Positions 47,726 to 62,435 of a DNA stretch of 64,000 bases are shown in pieces. This DNA is from Embiotoca jacksoni (Eukaryota; Chordata; Actinopteri; Embiotocidae). The position numbers were made by a program, and so were the translations under genes. The notes beneath the pieces were generated by a model. The model was not told where the DNA came from and searched no databases. It saw only the letters and a program-made list of their open reading frames with translations. Position 1 is the first letter of the stretch, and every line of letters begins with the position of its first letter. Location of the stretch: assembly GCA_022577435.1 (NCBI GenBank), contig JAKOON010000009.1, positions 9,506,411-9,570,410 on the forward strand, read 5' to 3'.

Positions 47726-48521
47726 AGTGAAACATCTTCAATAATGCACCAAAATTGAAGCATTTTGTCTTGCATGCTGTAACTTCCATTACATTTTGGA
47801 CAAAAAAAAAAAAGCACCTGAGTGTTCTACAACAACACATTTAAGATGAAACAGTGTAATATTAGAAAGAAGAAATAACACATTGGAGTGGTGCAAATGT
47901 AAAGAAGAACCTGTTCAGTACAAACACAGAGTCAGCTCTGAGTAACATTGTGACATATTTCCCTGCTGAATAGAAAATCTGCGTGGAATAAACCATCCAC
48001 TCTTTCACACAAGACACTCTGTTCCTTAATACTTGATAAACACCATACATAAAAGCTTGGAGTATCTTTTTTGACTGTGGCAAGCTCCTCGCAGGCAGCT
48101 GCTACGTGATACAGGACGGCAAGCCAAGGACTACAACTGCACTTTCTTATGCTGTCCCTCTCCTCCTCCCAACACTTTCAGGCTTTGATGAGAGAAAACA
48201 GAAGCCTTGGAAAAGAGACAATCAGTGTGGATGTCTTCTGTTTCATGCCATGGAAAATAACTGACTGGAAAAGCCATTTAAAAAGGAATGGGTTTGGGGA
48301 ATTAAAGGCAGAAATCCAAATTCTACCCTCACCCAGCTGTACACATAGAAACACGCACACACACACAGACCTGAGACGAACCACAAACCCCATCATGGCA
48401 GAGCCTCCCGTGCAAGAAACTAGAGCCAAAAAAGCCAAGGCATCCAATCTGAGCCCTGCTGCTCTACAGGCAGAGACTCTACCTGACCCTGCAGTGAAGC
48501 ATACAAGTCAGGCAGAGACAC

Positions 48522-48527
48522 GTGTGT

Positions 48528-48558
<31 letters not shown>

Positions 48559-48562
48559 GGGG
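48522..48562 (+). repeat. (GT)n followed by G21
   Basis: Nine or ten GT units run straight into 21 G. Confidence 0.9.
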
Positions 48563-49467
48563 TTTCATCTGTTGGACAAACTGCTGGATAGTAGAGAGAG
48601 AAAAAAAGAGAGAAAAAAAGAGAAAAATTTACATCCACAGGCAAGGCAGAGCTTCAGTTTCCGTGGATGCTTTTGTAGCTGCGTGACACCTCCCTCTGCA
48701 GGGTCCTCTGGGTGCACGCAGACGGGGAAGGTTTACAGCTGGATGGCTGCTGAGAAATGAGCCCCAGGAAGCTTCTCAAAGGAGAGCCAGAGGCATTTCC
48801 ACAATAATAAATAATCCAGTTTTTAGGGGAGAGAAAAGCCTCAACTTTCTTTAAGAAGTCACGCTTGTGTGGAGCTCTACAGGAAGCCCAAAGTAACATT
48901 TTGTAAAATTATAAATGGAGTCTGAAAAGAAAGCGATGACTGCAGTGTATTTCACACAATGAGAGATTTTGCTTGGTTGCTTCAAACCTTCTTTGTGTGC
49001 ATTCTTTGTGGAAATAATCCAGGATTTATTGTTGGAGAAGAAGTGTAATCATCTTTCTGGCCACCAAAAATATATAAACACACACGACAACACACTTCGT
49101 AGCAGAGACCAAGCACAATCCAAAGACATTTTTAAAGCAGCAGCATACAATTGGTATTTAAGCCTCTTATAATAAATTAAATGTTAGTGTGTCATCTCTT
49201 AATGGCTGAGATTAATTGATGACCTGCCAATCAGTGGAAACAGTGTGTGTATGCACACGCACATCCACATATAAAACAACAATAATGCAGGGTATGAGCA
49301 TGATAAACATACATTTAGATACATACACTCCTGCACACACATTTTAATGCACAAATGGTCCCTTTCAGGGAACTTTGGTCACCTTTGATTCATCCTTCCA
49401 TGTCTGTGTGAGAAAACAGTTGGTCATAGTAAAATCAGGAAAACAATGAGCATAGATGCGCCATGAA

Positions 49468-49470
<3 letters not shown>

Positions 49471-49520
<50 letters not shown>
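49471..49520. repeat. (AC)n microsatellite
   Basis: About 24 AC units. Confidence 0.94.
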
Positions 49521-49521
<1 letters not shown>

Positions 49522-49804
49522 ACCATCTTGTGTCCTGACTGGAGGGCCATTTGGATGGTGGGGGGTTAGAGAGATGGGGGAGGGGATAAGGAGGATAGGG
49601 GACTGCAGCCAAGAGAGGACAGAATGGAAGATAAAGAGAGAGAGAGAGGAGGGGGAGTAATCAAGATGTATAGAAACCACACTGCCACTAAAAGATACAC
49701 AATGTGATGAAGAAAAGAGAGGACAACTCCAGAGGAAAAGACAAATAAAGGCAAGTAAGGCAAGGGAAACACAGAAGGAACATATAGGCCGACACAGTCA
49801 TAGT

Positions 49805-49925
<121 letters not shown>

Positions 49926-50014
49926 ACCCATCCCCAGGGCTGGTTGATGAAATACAACTCTCCACAGGCTGCAGTGCATGAGGGACCCTGCCCTGACAAT
50001 GCAATCAAGTGCAT

Positions 50015-50083
50015 TCACACACACACACACACTTACACACACACACTTACACACACACTTACACACACACACACACACACACA
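50015..50083. repeat. (AC)n with ACTT interruptions
   Basis: AC blocks separated by three TTACACACACAC-type units. Confidence 0.92.
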
Positions 50084-50149
50084 GACATGGCAAAAGTCTG
50101 CTGAATTACATGCATCCTTACAAATAAAGGAACCTGCAAGAATGAAGTC

Positions 50150-50151
<2 letters not shown>

Positions 50152-50242
<91 letters not shown>
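50152..50242. repeat. (GT)n microsatellite, about 90 bp
   Basis: About 45 uninterrupted GT units, opposite in polarity to the arrays at 49805-49925 and 50015-50083. Confidence 0.95.
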
Positions 50243-50244
<2 letters not shown>

Positions 50245-50415
50245 CCAAAGGGCTGAGACAGGAGAAATACTGTCTAATCAGTGTATGTGTGTGTCTGCAT
50301 GCTTGTACGAGCATGAAAACAGGTGCTTCTGATCAAGCGACATATCAGTGTTGCCATGGTAACTCTGCCCATCCTAAGGGTTAATGGTTTTAGCGGGAGA
50401 AATTGATCTATCCTC

Positions 50416-50425
50416 CCTAAATAGG
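50416..50425. promoter_or_regulatory. consensus CArG box (SRF-type site)
   Basis: CCTAAATAGG fits CC(A/T)6GG exactly and sits in a repeat-free stretch (50380-50480). One short motif alone is weak evidence. Confidence 0.25.
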
Positions 50426-53246
50426 GGAAATTGAAAATGCATAATTTAGCAAGGCTCCCCGTTTCCTTCCTCTCACATATTACAGATACATGTTTTATCT
50501 CCATACAGCCACACGACTCTCTTGCAAGATATAGAAACTGTGTCTGCTGGCAGTCATATTTATAACGATCTCCTTGTAGGGTCATATGAGCGAAATATGA
50601 AGCATTATCCCTGAGCAGATAAACGTTTCGCTCCCTGAAGTTTTCCGAAGAGATTAAAAGAGATGCAACAGCCGTTCAACCGAGGATCCTATCTCTCATT
50701 CTTAAAGTGCACAGAACATGTACATACGTTAGTTCTTTCTTTTTTGTACCAGAATGAAAACAGCACACAAAAGGAGAACTACATCCTCCAGTTATTGTGC
50801 TTGTCTACTTTATGATAAGTCGTTAGCAACCACGTTTTACAGGATGGCCACGTTTTCAACTGCAGAATCCAATTTTCAAGAATCCTGAGCAGCTGCACAG
50901 CAACATGTGTCTCATGTCTTCACCAAAAATGACAAAGCTCCTCTCTCCCCCAGCATTTCATGACCTGTCTGGACCTTGCAGAGCCACTCCAAGTCCACAC
51001 AGGCTCTGTGTATTTGTGCCAAGATTGTGTAAACATGCTTGTGTCTGAAAAATCTGCCTGAAGTTAATGTCACTCTACCCCACGGGAAAGCCACATTTCC
51101 TGTCTCCCTCTGCCAGTTTTTGAGGACACGGATGACCCTGAAGGGTTCGGAGGCCTGCAGATATTTATCTCAAAGACACTCAGAAACCACCGCACTCAAA
51201 CTGGATGAACATAAAGTTGCATCTTTATTGACTGGCCCGGTCGCCTCTGGCCTTTTACTCGATTGGTTTTGCGGAACATGTTTCTGTGGTAACTTCACAT
51301 CAACAAAAAGCTTATATTAGACGCATAAATAACACTACCGCTGAGCATAATTGCATTTTTGTCCCAAATGCTGTTATTTTTTTCCATCTGTGGCAGGTTT
51401 TTCTCCATTTTCTCCTTCTTTATCTACCCTCTTGTTGTCTTTTCTATTTATTTTTTTTGCCAATGCCTGAGGCGGTTGCTTTGCATTTAAATCATTGGGA
51501 CCAGACTCTGTGAGTGTTTGTTCAATTAAGCTCAACAATGTGTGCCTGTGTGAGGCGCTGACGCACTCTATACAGAAAGAATATTCACTCTCACACACTT
51601 TAAGCCTTTCAATTTCACTTCTACTTTTCTCTTTCCTCCCCTTCTTTCGTTCTCTCGACAGTCACCGTTCTCAGGCGCACTGAGTTGTTTTCCATTTAAA
51701 TCTTGTCATATAAATTCTTCTTTAACACACTTCCTCTGCCCTCTCAAAAGCAGAAGTGTGTTACCGAAGTATTAAGAACATCACCCATCAGTAAAATATA
51801 ACTGTCTGCTACTCCCAAAACTACAACTGATGCTATACGTGTTAACAGTCATGTCTGCAGAGCATACAAACATTGGTTAAATTGAAATTTAATGCCACAC
51901 AAGACAAACAAAGCACTTCTATTCTCCTCGCTCCAGCAGAACAAACTACATTCAGTCATTGTTTTGGGATTGATTAGCTTTGTGACAACCATGCCACGCA
52001 GCTAATAATAAAATGCTAAAACAAAAGTGACGTTAGTAATTGTGCAGCGGAGCAATTTACAGTGATTAAACAAACCAGCCAGGCGTGTCATTCGAAAATG
52101 TAAATGGTGGGGCACAGCCTAAAAAAAATAAGGATGGATTGTTGTAATGATTTTAGGAATTGTCACTCATGTTGTAAGTAAACTTCTTGGCAAACTCTAA
52201 TAAAGGGAAGGAGCTGGGGTTGAATTGTTGAACTAATGTCTGTCTTGTTTTTGATTGCGTCATTTTGACTTCTGCTCTGGAACTAAATCAATCATCAACT
52301 AAAAAAAACAAACCTTTTAAAATAGACGTGAAATATTAACCGCACTCATACAAACACGCGCACAACCCTGATCAGGAAATAGCATATTTATTCAGCCCCG
52401 AACGACTGCATGCATAACATTTTTACATCATTGTCACCTTGAGATGAAGATTAGCATGAGAGTGAATGAGGACTAGATACGACCACATCATTATTCAGTG
52501 GGATTGGCCTTTACGTGTTGAATAGCTGCCAAGATAAAGGGATTATCAGTGTGGATGGAATAGGACGAAGGATGTTGTGTGTGGGAGTGTGTGTGGTTGC
52601 GGGAGAGAACTCCACTGAGGTAATTCATTCTTAAAGCTGCTAATGAGATGCAACAGATGCAGATGACACACATGCACTCTTCCTGTCAAAGATGCATTTA
52701 CAACCACAACAAGAATTATTTTTGTTTAGAAGTCTTATTGCTACACCCCGAAGCTGCTACTGCTGCTGCTGCTGCTGCTCTGGAAATTGCCACGCAGCCC
52801 TTCATTTATCTCCTCCTGTGTGACACCAGCCTTTTGAACAAAAGGAACAGGGCAAAAGGGGGAATTAAATAGAGGTGTGTGTCAGTGTGTGAGCACATGA
52901 GCGACTGAAATGGAAATGTGATCCATCTTTACAAGGCTCTAACCACAGCAGGGGTGGGTTTGTTAGATGGCCCAGATGGGGTGAGTGGTCGGGGGTCTGA
53001 CCCTTCCAACCCGCTGTAACGTTACTGCTGTACTTAAGAGGAAAGTCCGGTTTGCTAATGGATGTATGTGTGCATTTTGAAAAGGGTTTAAGGAGCAGAG
53101 AAGAGAGAGGATCCAGAAGAAGGAAATAGTGAAGGAGTAGAAGGACTCTGAGGCGTGCTGATGCGGCATCTGACCTTTCAGTGCAAGCCATTTTTCAGAT
53201 AGATTTCTACTCCCTGGGATTTTTTTTTTATATCACAAAACACACA

Positions 53247-53278
<32 letters not shown>

Positions 53279-54149
53279 ACCCTTTTCCCTCCCTCACACA
53301 TAAACCACCATTTCTTTAACCTATGTTCTTTTGCTTTAAAACAATTTGCATCTTTTCTCACTTCTCTTCAAGCTTCAGCCCTCAACCTCTTCCTCCGCAC
53401 CTCCAGAGTCTCACCCCTCACCAGACCAGACCATCACATATTCAACATGTCTGCAGGCCCATAAAGATATGGTAAAATATGGAAGCCTGCAGGGACTCAA
53501 AGGGCACATCTACAATCAGAAACAGCAGTTGGGGGGTGGGGTGGACAGTTGGGGTTGGTTCGGGGGGATTTTGAAGCGAAACATACATGGCAACCTCTAT
53601 AAGAGCCAAGAGAGAGGGGTGGTTGGGGTGGGGTAGGTTGGGGGGAGGGAGGTCGGATGCTGCAAGACTTGGCAGCCTTCAGACAGCAATATTCAGATTT
53701 CTAGTTAATTCCAACCTGCACACGCCTGAGCAACTGTGGAAGATTGCACGAGACAGATACAGTCCTGCTTTCACCTTTTCCACAATTCCATTTGATTTCT
53801 CATTTCACAAGCCGAAGATTATTCCATATTTCATGGCAGGAAGTAGAATTCAGTGTGGAGGGGGCACTCCAATTTCCAGACACACTGCTTGCTGTGTTCA
53901 ACAGCTAAATAAACTTGAGGGCCAAATCCTGTATGATAAATATATAACATGGTAGCATATTTATTAACAAAGCGGCAGCGGCTGCCACAGCCCTTCTTAA
54001 ATCAGTTAATGGGGGCGACTCAGTGTGTCCCCAGGGAGAGCTAAAAACCAAATGAACCAACTGAATGTGCAACAGCGCTGTAAACACAATGCCTGCTGGT
54101 GGCGGAAAATCTGCTGTCAGTCACACGTGCATGTACTCTATTATTTAGG

Positions 54150-54150
<1 letters not shown>

Positions 54151-54220
<70 letters not shown>
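54151..54220. repeat. (AC)n microsatellite
   Basis: About 34 AC units. Confidence 0.95.
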
Positions 54221-54222
<2 letters not shown>

Positions 54223-56736
54223 GGGAATTTAGACACAAAAATACGATGAAAAATGGACACGCACAGGCACACTCATTCGAATAGAGATGAACCAATTAGC
54301 AAGCGACAGACATCAAGTGTGACAGAGAGAGATGATGTGTAAGAATACATTAAAGCACTCGGTGTGCAGGCAGCAGTCTGAGAGGAAAATGCAACTGAGG
54401 CACCTTCACACTCTGACACTTTCAAGGAAGCTGAGGTGGCCAATGGCAAATCCATTCTGACACAGTGGGTGGATAATGTGGCAAGGTGTGTGGAGAGAGC
54501 AGGGTGACACACTCTGAAAATATTCACAGACTGACACAGGTGGAAGCAAAGTAAGAGGAACACGGACAGACTTTCATGAAGTTAATAATGCTGAAAAACT
54601 GTACAGATGAATGACAATTAAAGGAAAAACCATCAGTGTCTTGGTAAGAAAAGGTGCAGTGGTGCCTGCGTGCACCACTACGACGCTCTGCCACTTTTTT
54701 ATTTTTACCAAGTAAAGAAATAACATTCTCTTGATCCGCTCCTGTTTGCCCCGTTAAAGTTACTGCATTACACCATTAATACAAACTCAACGCTGTTTCC
54801 ATTTCAAATTAAAAGCCCTCTCGTGTTTCAGTCGAGAGAAATACTTCATTTCTTAAAAAGGTTTTTATTGTAACGTATTAGAAGGAATGTGTAGTGAGTG
54901 GAATCAGACAAAAAACACTTTAGATGAGTAATCTAGTGCGACAAAAACACTTGATTGTATTGTTCACTTTAACAGTGCTTACGTAACCTTAGAAACTAGC
55001 CACAACCTAACTATGTGCGCGTGTCACAAGTGCGCTTCAGTGCTTACAGAAATACAACTACATCCCTGTTAGAAAGGTGTTGGTGTCAAGGTGTTTGAAC
55101 AGCTCACCACTCAACCACGCTGCGTAGTCTGGGCCTTAAGTGGATCAAAACGTATTTGTATCAGTGTCAAATTTGATTTTTTTTTTTTTTTTTTTTGGCA
55201 ACAGTGCTTTCTAACTTGAAGTCACAGGAAAATGATTCCACCTGCTGATAGTGGTATCAGGTCAGAAAATGTTGCTTTATTTTAAAGGCCAATTACAAAT
55301 TATATATTCTGTTATTTCATCTGTTGGTTTATTTCCTCGTTGAATCACTTCGCTTTAAATGTGTTGCCTACCACTGTGATCTGCTCTGCACACTCCTCCA
55401 AAGTGACCCTCACAATCAACAGTCATTACATTACAGCATTTGTAAATTACCTCTCAATGCTTCTGGCTGCCATCTCATTTGGCCATTAGAGACCTGAACA
55501 CTTAACACTCTCTGCACAACAGAGCCACTCCACTCGGCTCTGACCCCAGCAGTGCAGCGGATGGTGACTCTGTTCCTGTTGATATCAGCCTGAGTGTAAT
55601 GGGTAATGCAACATAGACATCAAGTGATAATGACGTGTATTCATGACTTGGTTACTGGAGAACTTCCTGAGTGTCTATCAGTGACATATCAAGTAATGTG
55701 AATCAGGCTTATCAGGGCAGACAGGATGTTGTTTGGTGTAGATCATGAGGTTTTCTCAAATGAGGAAATCAATTAAAAGAAAACAGCTATGGTTTCCTTA
55801 AAGAGATGCTGAGTAAAGTAAACTACCTCTGTTTTTTGTAACATGTAGATCTTCTCTATTAGCTACAAAAATAAATTTGTAATTTCTGGGTGTTATAAAA
55901 AAATGGCCGCTAACTTTTTCATCTACCAGCAACTATGGCTGTAAAGCCAAAAAAAAAATCATTTCGTTCCCTGACTATGGCTATAATATACAAATATATA
56001 AAATTATTATTAGCATACACAATTTTTAGAATTGCTTAAAGGTGTGTCCTGTGCACAGGGGTGGAGGATTGAGGTTGGAGGAGGAGTATGAAGGTCAGCA
56101 ATAGAGAGGGATGGGGTAACAGAAAGTAACAGGGGTCGGGGAGAGTCAAGGACAAAGGCTACAGAGCCCAAAGGGTGATTTGTTCCAGTGAAGCTCATGT
56201 GATTGTTTCTTCTGGAGATTAGGAGGGAGATAGAAAAGGCAACCAACCGTCAGCTGACACAGCAAGGAGCATAAAATCATCTGTCTTGAGGAGGAATTAA
56301 CAGCGTGAACAGGGCCAGAGAGGAGATTGTAGATTTTGCCTTAAGCTGCTTCAGTACAAAAATGACATTTGCAATCCCTTCACTTCCCACAAGAAATTTG
56401 TTGTGTAAGACTTCCTAGAAATCTCAGCACCGAGTTTAAATCCAACTTTATCCTAAAACAGAAATGTCGTTTTAAAATCTAACATTCTCACTTTAAACTC
56501 CAAAAGAGGTCTGCTCAAAGTTAAATAGTCCATCATGGATGCATGTGTTTGTGCAGCAGTGAGTATTTAGTTGTTGCTGCTGGTCTGAGGACAGTTGCCA
56601 ACTGTATTCCACAGAGGAATCTAAAAATATCCTCAACAAAAGCGCACACAAACATACGCGCCTTCCCAGGCACTACAGAGGATATAGAGCGGGATTCTCG
56701 TGAGGAAATCAGTGGAATGTAAACAGGCCACCCACC

Positions 56737-56740
<4 letters not shown>

Positions 56741-56779
<39 letters not shown>

Positions 56780-56808
56780 ACACACAAACACACACACGCA
56801 CACACACT
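56741..56808. repeat. (AC)n microsatellite, imperfect
   Basis: About 18 pure AC units, then blocks broken by GTAC, AAAC and CGC. Confidence 0.9.
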
Positions 56809-57149
56809 TTCAAAGTGCTTCATCAGAGGCCGTGAGAGAAGGGCCTCATCTGGAAAAAGATGCCCCAGAGAGCAGTGCAGTTTGTTGGGATTGTCCTCTT
56901 GGTTTACCCCGTCTGTCCACACTGTCCTCCACAAAGCCCCATGAGAGGCTGCAGGAGTGCAGCTGAATGCTGGGAAATATGTCAACCTTCGCCTTTTTCT
57001 TTTGCACTAAACATCCTGTGTGCAAAATCGTGTAGTATTATGAGTAAAGTGAAGAATACTGAGTGCTTAGAGAGACTTACAAGGCTCAAGTAAACCAGGG
57101 GGTACTAAAATTTAATGAAAAACCCAGACAGCATTATTCTTATTATCCT

Positions 57150-57188
57150 ACACACCTACACACACACACACGTACGCACGCACACGCG

Positions 57189-57264
<76 letters not shown>
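57150..57264. repeat. (AC)n with CG core
   Basis: CGTACGCACGCACACGCGCG core followed by about 35 AC units, 115 bp in all. Confidence 0.94.
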
Positions 57265-57266
<2 letters not shown>

Positions 57267-58751
57267 TTACGTGACTCTAATCCTCTGCATTCATGTTATC
57301 CTATGGATGGTTTGGATGAGAGACATGTTCTCCTGGGACACACTTCTCACTGTTTTTATAATCCTGATTGTCTGTGTGTGCCGATCATGTCACCAAAATG
57401 CAGTTCAGCTGCTATTAGGCAACTATGAACAAACAGATTTAAACTAGATTTCAAACTTCATCAGTAGTGCAGCGGACGGCGGTAAAAGCGTTCTGCTTTT
57501 AATAATGCCCACCAGGATGCCAAACCCGTGCGTGGCATTCACACTTTTCTCAGCCATATGACGCCATTGTTGTGTTATTAGGCCTATGGCCCACATAACC
57601 ACCTGCTCTAGAAATGACTTTCTGGGTCGCTGGGGGATTACTGTCGGGCTAACACCACAGCACACAGTCCTGGGGGCCACAAATGGGTCAAACACTGCTT
57701 CACTTCAAAAGCAACAATAAAACATGCGGCAGTATCATTGAGATGATTCCGTTGAGGTCAGAAATCCACAACGGGGCTCTTTGCAATTAATTAATAGGAA
57801 CAAGTCTAGACAAACGAAAGTAAACAGCAGCTAATTTCCTGTGTTTTGACTTCTGGCCTTGTTCTGGGGTTTTCGTTGCCGTTTAGCTTATCGGCGTGTC
57901 CCCTTTCTGCATTAGGCTAGTACACTTATTGTTCTGCTGACAGGCTGCTAATAAACAGCTGGTTGCAGCCCATGTGATTGTGGCTAAACAAGCCGCAACT
58001 GCTTCAAAAACAGGACAGCAGGCATTTGAAGTTGTCTGCCTTTGAAACGGGCGTTCCTCATTGTTTAAAGTTGGAGATTCTTTTTTTTAATTATTATTAG
58101 CACAGAGAGAAACCACGATCACATGTTTTGTCTGCAAAATTTGCCATGAAGATGCTGACACGTTTGTTCAGTAAAACCTTGAGGGTAGGCAAAAAGAAAA
58201 TACATCTAAGGAAATAAGAAAGGTAAAATTAAAAAAAAATTGTAATATGAAGCAGAAAAAGTAAAAGAAGTCTGTAAAAAAGTATTAGTTAAACTTAAAA
58301 AGCCCTTTCTGCGTTGATTCCCTTATATCAGTAATTAAAAGGAGAGACGGTCAATAAGATAAAATAACTTCTATTGTAATAAAGCCCTTCACTTTAAGGT
58401 CATAATGGCCCATTAAACTAGCCAGACTGGATCACCAAGCTGAGAGTCCTTTCATGTGAAGCTCTCTAAAGGTAAAAGAAGTTAGAGCAGATGTTTGGAG
58501 TCCTTCCAGAAAGGCCGCCACCTCATCTTCAAAGATTTTCACAGGAAATGAAAGAGACAGAGTGGAGAGGAAGTAGAAAAGTAGAAGAAGACACAAACTG
58601 ACTGCTGAAGCACAACAAGCCGCGGAGAGACTCATTGTAGCCGCCAGAGAAAGGTGTAGAATCTCATTACCTTAGGGGGGCTGTAAAAGCTTTTGTAATA
58701 GAAAGTCATTTACCTGAGATTTCTAGCAGATGTTTTACACAATCCTAACTC

Positions 58752-58810
<59 letters not shown>
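58752..58810. repeat. (AC)n microsatellite
   Basis: About 29 AC units. Confidence 0.95.
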
Positions 58811-58813
<3 letters not shown>

Positions 58814-59191
58814 TGATTCAGATCACACCGTATTCCTATGAATAATTGATCAGTGCATCGGGCTGTTGGTCCATATGATGATTCTGTAATGAGCTCCATA
58901 GCTTGATCCCAAGCTTGATTGGTTGAGTGGAGCAGAACACAGTTTCAGGGGGAATATAGATTTTAGTTATTGATTGCTGTGAGGAGTCGCAGCAAAGACG
59001 AGATGTCTTCGGATCAAAAAGTGGGATATGGGACTTATGTTACATCCTGGACTCCTGCAACACACATGGAATTCATTAGACCGCTGATCCAGTGCACCAA
59101 GGCTTCTAACTTTTCTGTGTTTGAATGCAGCTTCATGGTTGTGAATTGACAGGGAGATCGGCAGATGTCTGTGTCATTTTCAGATTTTTTT

Positions 59192-59350
59192 TTTTAAGAT
59201 TATCTATTGGACATTTTGCCTTTTGGTCGATAGGAGCAGGAGAGACAGACAGAAAATGTAGAGAAACAAAGCAAAGAAAGGATCTGCAGTAAAGTCAGTC
59301 GAACAGGGGACTCACCGCTGATGGTGTTTCATGTGGAATGCACCCTAACC
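59192..59350 (+). mobile_element. degraded tRNA-derived SINE-like repeat
   Basis: Begins TTATCTATTGGACATTTTGC and contains 'aggagagacagacagaaaatgtagaga' style sequence, then a decayed tRNA-like end with TCGAACAGGGGACTC. This is the order of a common fish repeat that starts TTTATTGGACATTTTTGCCT. Confidence 0.5.
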
Positions 59351-60704
59351 ACATTTCTCAGATTGTTTTTCAGTGCCGGCCTATCAAAGTTGCTGTAGAA
59401 ACTCATTGACTGAAAATTAACTCACAACTTTCTCAAAGTTTCTCTCTGACCTTATTTTAAATCATTTTGAAAGACAGAGAAAGAAATATTGGAAGACGGA
59501 GTTGGTGTCTGTGGCGTGTTCTTCATGCTGAAGTGCTTGATCAGCTACCTGACAGAAAATTAACAGGCAGCAGTTTTTGACAGCTGATTAATTATTTAAA
59601 ATACATTTTTAAAGTTAACTAGTTTCAGCTTCTCAAATGTATCTGTGCTGGTTTTCATTGTCTTCCACAATAGTAGAGGAATTAATTTGGCCTTTTGACT
59701 GCAAGTGGAAGAAAACAAAAAAAATGTAAACCTCTGAATCTAGGAAATTGAGATGTTCACAAACAATGAATCACTTAATTGAGAAAATGGCATATGTATT
59801 GATAATGAAAATAACTGTAATTGAGTAGGTTTAGTTATATGACACCTGGTACTGTATGCATAGTGCCCTAATCAATACACCTCTAACTTATTGATTTACT
59901 GGTTTTAAATGTAAGGATTTGCTTTTCTATGCAACTTTTTTATAAGGTTATATATTGATTTAAATACAAAATATGTGATTTTAAAGCATCAGTTATGGCT
60001 GTGAAGACATATCCTGAACATCTGTCAGTATGCCAGACTGACATAGACTAAATTATTAATTGCAGTTAATTGAAAAAATTAAACATTAATAATTAATGAA
60101 ATTAATGAAATTAGTTATGGACTTTTAAACAACAGATTTCTATCAAAATCCAAAATTTGGCTGAAATGAATGCATTCATTTTCCTGAAAGAGGAGGTGCA
60201 GGTGGTGTGTGAAGAACATTAAAGCTTTCTGACTGCTCCTGTAGTCAGCTATGAAGGACTTCTGAATTGCGCGTGTGTCGTTCCACAACTGATTGATGCT
60301 ATTAAGTAAGTGAGCCAGTGAGTAGCCGCACATCTGTGCGAGTGTGTGTGCTGTATAACAAACATGCGGGGATCAAGGAAAGCTTGTTAACATCCCTTCT
60401 GATGTTCAGAGGTCGGACGCCCTCCCTGGGTCTTGTTATTACTTGGCAAGCCATCTTGCACCAAAGCAGCGTGTCCCAATAATAGGCTGTAAAAACGACA
60501 ATGTGTATCGTCAGCCTCAGAGACACTCGGGGATGCTCCCGAGGATATAAAGCAACCTTGAAGTGCGGCGTCGGAGCGCACGAGAGATGACACATCAACT
60601 CGTCGAACACACAAGCGCACACATGCTTTCGCAGACACATTACGCATCTATTATCCCAGACGACTGACTGGCTTTGTATGTCACTGGAGAGTGTCTGGGG
60701 TGTG

Positions 60705-60706
<2 letters not shown>

Positions 60707-60781
<75 letters not shown>
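60707..60781. repeat. (GT)n microsatellite
   Basis: About 37 GT units. Confidence 0.95.
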
Positions 60782-61429
60782 CATGTGTATGTTTGGGTTT
60801 GGCTATATGACAAGTTGATGCAACGACTCACATTCCGCAATCATGTTCAAGTGTCACCGACATTGACAAGAGCGTACTGCCTGAATGTGAGAGTTAGAAA
60901 TCCTACAACAATTCTATCGTGTAGTGATACAATATTTTAAGCTATAAACCAACGTTTGCATTTGTCATTTACAAACCAGGGCAGTTTAGGGGAACAATAT
61001 ATGGCAAACTCATGCAAATAATCCAAAAGCCCTTTTGTCCCTTCTCTTTGCAGGGTTAAGCCGAAGAATGACTCCTATCGTAATCATCACAACAAATACA
61101 ATATATGAATATATTAAGAGTTAACAAAAAGTACCCACAGTGTGGTGAATGCTTAATGTCACTGCTGTCATTTGTTTGCACAGGTAGACTGTGACTAAAG
61201 TGGCACCAGCTGCTGTGAATGCCACAGTAGCAAGTCACAGGCAGCAACTGAGCAATGAATAGTTCCACTGACTCTTCAACACACACACACACACATGCAA
61301 TCTAGAACGAACGTTGTGTGTGTCTCCTCCTGCTCATTCATTGTAATTCTCCCATAATCCTTTACACTGCAAAATGACACAGCTGCCAGACATATCCTCT
61401 TTGCTGGCGCCTCATACCTCCACTCCTTT

Positions 61430-61468
61430 CCCCTCTCTCTCTCTCTCTCTCTCTCCCTCTCTCTCTCG

Positions 61469-61547
<79 letters not shown>
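61430..61547. repeat. (CT)n then (CA)n compound microsatellite
   Basis: About 50 bp of CT-rich repeats run into about 33 CA units. Confidence 0.94.
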
Positions 61548-61549
<2 letters not shown>

Positions 61550-62349
61550 CTGTACTCTCTAACCACAACATATCTTCAAGTGTCCATCCTGTCACAATGG
61601 AGCATCATGATTACTTAAGCACTTTACAGTAATAATAAATAACATCTACAGTGAATAAACACGCATTCATCACCATGACAACTCGATAAGTGGAAGCGAA
61701 CAGGAAACTGCATTTATGATGTTGGATTCCTCATCGACTACTTGCAAATTGTGAATATTTCTGCATTGGTTTTGGCAGGCGCAGGTTGATAAAAAAAGCA
61801 CTCATGCTTCCCGTTTGTAAGGACAGAACACACCCAGTTTATGGGGCGAGCACAAGCACACAAACTTTGCTTCCTAATCCCCAAATCGTTTGGTATTGGA
61901 GTCAAGCATCTGCAGGACACATTTGGTGGAGCACCTTTTTGAGAGGTAACCCTGAGGACTTGTAAATAATCAAATCAACCTTAAAAAAACAAAAAAATCT
62001 CCTTAAATTGCATGAATTTAATTAAGCACCACTGTTTTTCTGTTTAAACCTCAAAAAAGAAACCAAATTGGGTTTTCAAATAAAACTCTGTAAAGGTAAA
62101 ATTAATTCACAGGCTTATCTTGATATAAAATGAAACGGACGATGGCAACAACAATGAGCTGGAAACTAAGATGCAGAGCACCACATGTCTAGCTGGCACT
62201 TTGGTGATGCCAGTCTGTCCGTCCATCCATCCCCTAGCAACCCTGTTACCCGGGGCGACTGGGTCTTGACAATGAACAGACAGAACAGAACTCTGTGGTT
62301 CTCCATTTGCTTGTTGCCAGGAGGTTGATAATGCAAACCTTTCAGATCC

Positions 62350-62378
62350 TACACACACGCACGCATACGCACACACGC

Positions 62379-62435
<57 letters not shown>

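Noticed and set aside
54661..54700. Hairpin AGTGGTGC/GCACCACT
   Set aside because: Only 8 bp arms, within chance expectation for this length of sequence.
58432..58635. Minus-strand 67-codon frame with a hydrophobic N-terminus
   Set aside because: The signal-like start is eye-catching, but there is no family resemblance, promoter or splice evidence.
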